NCBI GenBank assembly: GCA_964444975.1
Contig: CAYUJD010000070.1
Span: forward strand, 1-18,899
Length of the DNA stretch: 18,899 nucleotides
Origin: VBAS01 sp964444975
GTDB taxonomy: Bacteria; Bacteroidota; Bacteroidia; Chitinophagales; Chitinophagaceae
Reading direction: 5' to 3'
Position numbers and translations under genes: made by a program. Under the pieces are notes generated by a model, which saw only the letters and a list, made by a program, of their open reading frames with translations, was not told where the DNA came from and searched no databases. This document shows positions 15,155-18,899 of the stretch, piece by piece (the stretch's first letter is position 1; each line of letters starts with the position of its first letter).

Positions 15155-15820
15155 TTGCCAACCCGCATCGCCATAGTTGACGACAAACAAATCAACCGCA
15201 CCACGGTAAAGGAGAAGATTATGGCATATAAGGAAATTGAACTGGTGCTGGAAGCAAAGAATGGCCATGACTTTCTGGAACAGTTAAAACATTTACCGGT
15301 AAACAAACATCCGCAGGTGGTGCTGATGGATTTGGAAATGCCGCTGATGGATGGCATACAAACCATCACACAGGCGTCGGCAGTTTATCCTGGAATAAAA
15401 TTTATTGTGCTCACCGTGTTTGAAGACGATGAAAAAATATTTGAAGCCATCAAAGCCGGCGCCGGCGGGTATTTGCTGAAAGACGATTCCGCCGTAAACA
15501 TCATTGATGCCATCACCAATGTGGTGGAGTATAACGGTATTCCCATGAGCCCCTCCATTGCTCGTAAAACAATGGAGCTGCTCCGCCATGCTCCGGCGCC
15601 TGTTGCGGCTGATAAAGAAAAAACCGAATCCATCCTGACCGAGCGGGAAATGGAGATATTGAAAGAAATGGTAACAGGAAAAAATTACAAGGCCATCGGG
15701 GAAAAACTTTTTATCAGCCCCCTTACGGTACGAAAGCACACCGCCAATATTTATGAAAAACTGCACGTAAACAGCCGGGCGCAGATCATCAACCTGGCGC
15801 ATAAGAATAAATGGATATAA
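15155..15820 (+). CDS. LuxR/NarL-family response regulator
   Basis: A 221-aa transcription factor. The receiver domain (about 4-120) has acidic Asp9-Asp10, phospho-acceptor Asp59 (LMDLEMP), Thr87 and Lys109 (GYLLKDD). A LuxR-type helix-turn-helix follows at about 159-215 (LTEREMEILKEMVTG, KAIGEKLFISPLTVRKHTANIYEKLHVNSR). The start is TTG at 15155-15157: a stop (TAA at 15143-15145) lies in frame just upstream and no ATG fits, while PTRIAIVDD is the expected N-terminus. It is divergent from the HisKA_3 kinase gene and of the type that partners such kinases. It probably binds the AATACT-N8-AGTATT repeats found in front of itself, the kinase and the three target units; that binding is inference from position. 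Confidence 0.94.
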   Translation: MPTRIAIVDDKQINRTTVKEKIMAYKEIELVLEAKNGHDFLEQLKHLPVNKHPQVVLMDLEMPLMDGIQTITQASAVYPGIKFIVLTVFEDDEKIFEAIKAGAGGYLLKDDSAVNIIDAITNVVEYNGIPMSPSIARKTMELLRHAPAPVAADKEKTESILTEREMEILKEMVTGKNYKAIGEKLFISPLTVRKHTANIYEKLHVNSRAQIINLAHKNKWI

Positions 15821-15919
15821 ATTGGTTTTCACTACTGCTTTCCAATACTGAACTTGTCAAATCTTCTTAACTTTAACCGGGTTGATATTGTTCAATTTAT
15901 ACTATGTGAAAACTATGCG

Positions 15920-15974
15920 CCTATGTTTCTATGTGGTGAAGAAATGAACCACATAGGCACAATAGAAACATAGG
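15920..15974. repeat. Intergenic hairpin repeat upstream of the cytochrome-type gene
   Basis: The left arm 15920-15937 and right arm 15948-15974 can pair around a 10-nt loop: CTATGTGGT with ACCACATAG directly, and the outer CCTATGTTTCT can pair with AGAAACATAGG. The right arm is nearly the same as the repeat at 18767-18791 on the other side of the next gene (one base change and one 1-nt indel over about 25 bp). The rest of 15821-16019 holds no gene. From memory, CACATAG-type repeats are common between genes in this phylum. Confidence 0.72.
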
Positions 15975-15991
15975 AAGCACATAGGTCATAT

Positions 15992-16005
15992 TGGTTTTAA
16001 AACCA
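15992..16005. promoter_or_regulatory. Perfect 14-bp palindrome before the cytochrome-type gene
   Basis: TGGTTTTAAAACCA is a perfect palindrome ending 14 bp before the ATG at 16020. It could be an operator or occur by chance in AT-rich DNA; it is unrelated to the AATACT repeats. Confidence 0.3.
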
Positions 16006-16019
16006 TAAAGGAAACCACG

Positions 16020-18755
16020 ATGGCTATGCTTCCTGTAAAACGAATGCTTGTCTTTTTGGTTCTGATTGCAGCCGGAGGATTGTTTTATTATTTTTCCACC
16101 GGCTCCGGAAAAATAGATTACAACACACAGGTAAAACCCATCTTCAATAAAAAATGTATAGCCTGCCACGGCGGTGTCAAGGCCAAATCAAACTTCAGCC
16201 TGCTGTTCCGGGAAGATGCATTGAAGCCGGCCAAATCAGGAAAGATTCCCATAGTGCCCGGACATCCGGGTAAAAGTGAACTGATACGCCGCATTACGGC
16301 CAATGATGAAGAAGATCGGATGCCCTACAAGCATGAGCCGCTTTCGAAACAGGAGATTCTCATTTTAAAAAAATGGATACGACAAGGCGCTGAATGGGGA
16401 CTACACTGGGCTTATTTGCCGGTCACAAAACCTGACCTGCCGGACTACAACTACGATGGGATAAAAAATGAAATTGACCGCTTCATTTTTCAAAAGCTGA
16501 AAGAAAACAAACTGAAACCATCGCTGGAAGCGGATAAATATACCTTGCTGCGCCGGGCAAGTTTGGATATCATCGGCATGCCTGCTGATGAAAAAACTTC
16601 AAAGAAATTTCTAAATGACAATAGTGAAAAGGCTTATGAAAACCTGGTTGATGATTTACTGGCTTCCCCGCAGTACGGCGAAAAGTGGACATCTATGTGG
16701 CTCGACATTGCCCGCTATGCCGATTCAAAAGGGTATGAGAAAGACCCCGGCCGCACCATCTGGCAATACCGTGACTGGGTAATCCGTGCCTTCAACGACG
16801 ACAAGCCGTATGATAAATTTTTAACCGAACAGCTGGCCGGCGACATGCTGCCCGAACCGGGCGATGCTGAATTTATAGCCTCTGCTTTTCACCGCAACAC
16901 GATGAACAATGATGAGGGCGGCACCGATAACGAAGAATTCAGAACCATGGCAGTGATTGACCGGGTGAACAGCACCTGGACCGGTTTGCTGGGAACCACT
17001 TTCCAGTGTATTCAGTGTCACAGTCATCCTTACGATCCCTTCCGGCACGAGGAGTATTACAGGTTCCTCGCTTTCTTCAACAACACACGGGACGCCGACT
17101 CATTTGAAGAATATCCATTACTCCGTCATTACGAAAAAGACGACAGCCTTGAAGTGCTGCGGATAAAAGACTGGGTAAAACAAAATGCTTCGGCAAAAGA
17201 AGCAGATAAAATGTACCGCCTGCTCAAAACATGGCAACCCTCAATGACATCGTATGAGCGGACGGATAAATATGAGAACTGCGAGCTGCGTGATACCAAG
17301 TGGCTTATCATAAGAAAGAAAACACGATTCCGGCTGAAGCAGATGGACCTTTCGGATAAAACGCTTTTCATGTTCCGCTACAAAGGTTATCCGAAAGATG
17401 GTGTGTGGACGATTCATCTCGATAGTCCCGATGGACCAGTATGGAAATCATTTTTGGTGCCGGAAACAAAAGGCCAAAGCATGATTCATGCTGTGGAAAC
17501 AGAGCCTGTGCCGGGTGTACATGATCTCTATTTTGATTATTACAGCAGGAAATTGGAGAAAATGGATTTCACTTCGCTGGTGCTCGACTGGTTTCACTTC
17601 GGACAGCAATTCCCCGGCAAGGGAAAACCGGGTTACGACACTACATACAACCGTTTCATGCGCCTGATGAATAAACAGGTACCCGTCACACCCGTAATGG
17701 CAGAAAATCCCTCCGACCTGAAAAGAATGACACATGTGTTTGAAAGAGGCAACTGGATGGTGAAGGGAGCAAAAGTGGAAGCCGGTGTACCGAAAATTTT
17801 TCCGGTCATAAATAAAAACGGAAACAAAAACAGGATGGACCTTGCCCGGTGGTTAACGGATAAAAAAAATCCGCTCACCGCAAGAACAATGGTGAATCGC
17901 TTGTGGGAGCAGCTGTTCGGATTCGGCATAGTGGAAACACCGGAAGATTTCGGCAGCCAGGGTATGCCGCCCACACACCCGGAACTGCTCGACTGGATGG
18001 CCTGGCAGTTTATGCATGAGTACAACTGGAGCATAAAGAAAATGATTAAAGCAATTGTGCTGTCAGCCACCTACCGGCAGCAATCGCATGTGACGGACGA
18101 ACTGAAAGAAAAAGACCCTTACAATAAATTATATGCACGGGGACCAAGAGTGCGGTTGTCAGCCGAACAAATCCGCGACCAAGCACTTGGCTGCAGCGGG
18201 CTGCTGAGTAAAAAGATGTACGGGCCGGGGGTGATGCCTTACCAGCCAAAAGGAGTGTGGAGTGCCCCCTACGATGCAGAACAATGGTACCAGAGCAAAG
18301 GCGAAGACCAGTACCGCCGGGCGGTTTACACTTACTGGAAACGGACATCAGCTTATCCCTCCATGATGTTGTTTGACGCCATGCAAAGAGAAGTATGCCA
18401 GGCCAGGAGAATAAGAACCAACACACCGTTGCAGGCCCTGGTAACTTTGAATGATTCTGCCTATCTTGATATGGCCCGGCATTTTGCTTACCGGCTGCAA
18501 CGGGAAGCGGGTTCAGATATTTCAAAACAAATCAGCAGGGGATATGAACTGGCTACCGGTCATCCTGTGAAGGAAAAAAACAAAGCCGTATTGCTTGAAT
18601 TATATAAAAAGGCATTGGAAAAATTTATAGCCGACCCGGATAATACTTGTGCGATGATTGGCGTGAATAATGAGCATAACAAACCTGAAACAGCAGCACT
18701 CGTAGTGGTATGCAATACGTTGCTGAATTTGGATGAGGTAATTACTAAATATTGA
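16020..18755 (+). CDS. PSCyt1-DUF1549-DUF1553 (PSD1) cytochrome-type protein
   Basis: A 911-aa exported or membrane-anchored protein (hydrophobic 9-26). Domains in order: a c-type cytochrome (PSCyt1) with CIACH at 46-50 and likely axial Met101 in DRMPYKH; DUF1549/PSCyt2 (about 145-355) with a second CxxCH, CIQCHSHPYDP (330-340); an inserted beta-rich segment (about 440-522: KTLFMFRYKGY, GVWTIHLDSPDG, GVHDLYFDYYS) resembling a family 6-type carbohydrate-binding module; and DUF1553/PSD1 (about 600-870: TARTMVNRLWEQLFGFGIVETPEDFG, TNTPLQALVTLND). The family is widespread in Planctomycetes and some Bacteroidota and often sits beside a DUF1501 gene; none is in view here. The reaction is unknown; a role in redox-linked polysaccharide breakdown has been suggested by gene context. 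AAGGA at 16008-16012 supports the ATG at 16020; the ATG at 16026 is an alternative. Confidence 0.9.
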   Translation: MAMLPVKRMLVFLVLIAAGGLFYYFSTGSGKIDYNTQVKPIFNKKCIACHGGVKAKSNFSLLFREDALKPAKSGKIPIVPGHPGKSELIRRITANDEEDRMPYKHEPLSKQEILILKKWIRQGAEWGLHWAYLPVTKPDLPDYNYDGIKNEIDRFIFQKLKENKLKPSLEADKYTLLRRASLDIIGMPADEKTSKKFLNDNSEKAYENLVDDLLASPQYGEKWTSMWLDIARYADSKGYEKDPGRTIWQYRDWVIRAFNDDKPYDKFLTEQLAGDMLPEPGDAEFIASAFHRNTMNNDEGGTDNEEFRTMAVIDRVNSTWTGLLGTTFQCIQCHSHPYDPFRHEEYYRFLAFFNNTRDADSFEEYPLLRHYEKDDSLEVLRIKDWVKQNASAKEADKMYRLLKTWQPSMTSYERTDKYENCELRDTKWLIIRKKTRFRLKQMDLSDKTLFMFRYKGYPKDGVWTIHLDSPDGPVWKSFLVPETKGQSMIHAVETEPVPGVHDLYFDYYSRKLEKMDFTSLVLDWFHFGQQFPGKGKPGYDTTYNRFMRLMNKQVPVTPVMAENPSDLKRMTHVFERGNWMVKGAKVEAGVPKIFPVINKNGNKNRMDLARWLTDKKNPLTARTMVNRLWEQLFGFGIVETPEDFGSQGMPPTHPELLDWMAWQFMHEYNWSIKKMIKAIVLSATYRQQSHVTDELKEKDPYNKLYARGPRVRLSAEQIRDQALGCSGLLSKKMYGPGVMPYQPKGVWSAPYDAEQWYQSKGEDQYRRAVYTYWKRTSAYPSMMLFDAMQREVCQARRIRTNTPLQALVTLNDSAYLDMARHFAYRLQREAGSDISKQISRGYELATGHPVKEKNKAVLLELYKKALEKFIADPDNTCAMIGVNNEHNKPETAALVVVCNTLLNLDEVITKY

Positions 18756-18766
18756 AAAGATGATTG

Positions 18767-18830
18767 ACCACACAGGCACATAGAAACATAGATTCACACA
18801 GGATTTACTATGTGGCCCTATGTGCCTATG
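18767..18830. repeat. Intergenic hairpin repeat downstream of the cytochrome-type gene
   Basis: The unit 18767-18791 copies the right arm of the repeat at 15948-15974. GGCACATAG (18775-18783) pairs with CTATGTGCC (18818-18826), and ACATAG with CTATGT inside it, giving a hairpin 12 bp after the stop. There is no T-run, so it is not a standard intrinsic terminator, though it may stabilise the mRNA end. No coding region is seen from 18831 to the window end. Confidence 0.7.
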
Positions 18831-18899
18831 ATCCCTGGTAAAGCAAAGCTGAACAGAAGTGATATGAATCGCAAGATACAGACAGGCGAATAAAAGTAA

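Noticed and set aside
15844..15863. AATACT half-site after the response regulator gene
   Set aside because: The expected partner 8 bp away reads CAAATC, which matches AGTATT at only two positions, and no gene starts at the right distance. Treated as chance or a degenerate relic.
15885..15893. ACCGGG followed by GATATTG upstream of the cytochrome-type gene, a little like the operator
   Set aside because: The first half-site is absent and the 20-bp spacing leads to no -7-like box, so I do not place this gene in the regulon.

Overview
This window looks like chromosomal DNA from a Bacteroidota species, probably Chitinophagaceae-like. The evidence is a type IX secretion (T9SS) C-terminal sorting domain, a tail-fibre/S74 chaperone protein, a Reg_prop/Y_Y_Y sensor kinase, a secreted GH29 fucosidase, a cytochrome-linked DUF1549/DUF1553 protein, and promoters resembling the Bacteroidota -7 box TAnnTTTG. 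The genus is inferred from style only. I saw no tRNA, rRNA, CRISPR array, transposase or phage replication gene.

Layout. (1) 3-3661: two surface-protein genes, the 3' part of an S74 tail-fibre-like protein with modular 17-residue rungs, then a T9SS cargo protein, closed by a clear intrinsic terminator. (2) 3764-7906: enoyl-CoA hydratase, then a tight group of an SDR dehydrogenase (L-fucose-dehydrogenase-like), an alkaline-phosphatase-superfamily exoenzyme and a GH29 alpha-L-fucosidase. The last two overlap by 4 bp. Together they suggest release and oxidation of L-fucose. (3) 7908-15820: the most interesting block. Three minus-strand units encode exported or membrane proteins of unrecognised families (399 aa; 124 aa + 177 aa; 533 aa), next to a divergent sensor kinase (minus) and LuxR/NarL-type response regulator (plus). 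(4) 16020-18755: a large PSCyt1-DUF1549-DUF1553 protein with a probable carbohydrate-binding insertion, flanked by related hairpin-forming repeats.

Main observation: every promoter region in block 3 carries the same 20-bp inverted repeat, AATACT-N8-AGTATT. It is followed by G, exactly 20 bp, and then a -7-like box. Three copies have both half-sites perfect; the fourth, between the kinase and regulator genes, has one mismatch. No partnered copy was found inside genes. The regulator is the obvious candidate to bind it, so block 3 would be a self-contained, autoregulated regulon. Its secreted products are also related: the 533-aa protein fuses a jelly-roll-like domain, found twice in the 399-aa protein, to two copies of a domain that forms the whole 177-aa protein. 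This looks like an undescribed envelope system under local two-component control. Its signal and function cannot be read from sequence alone.
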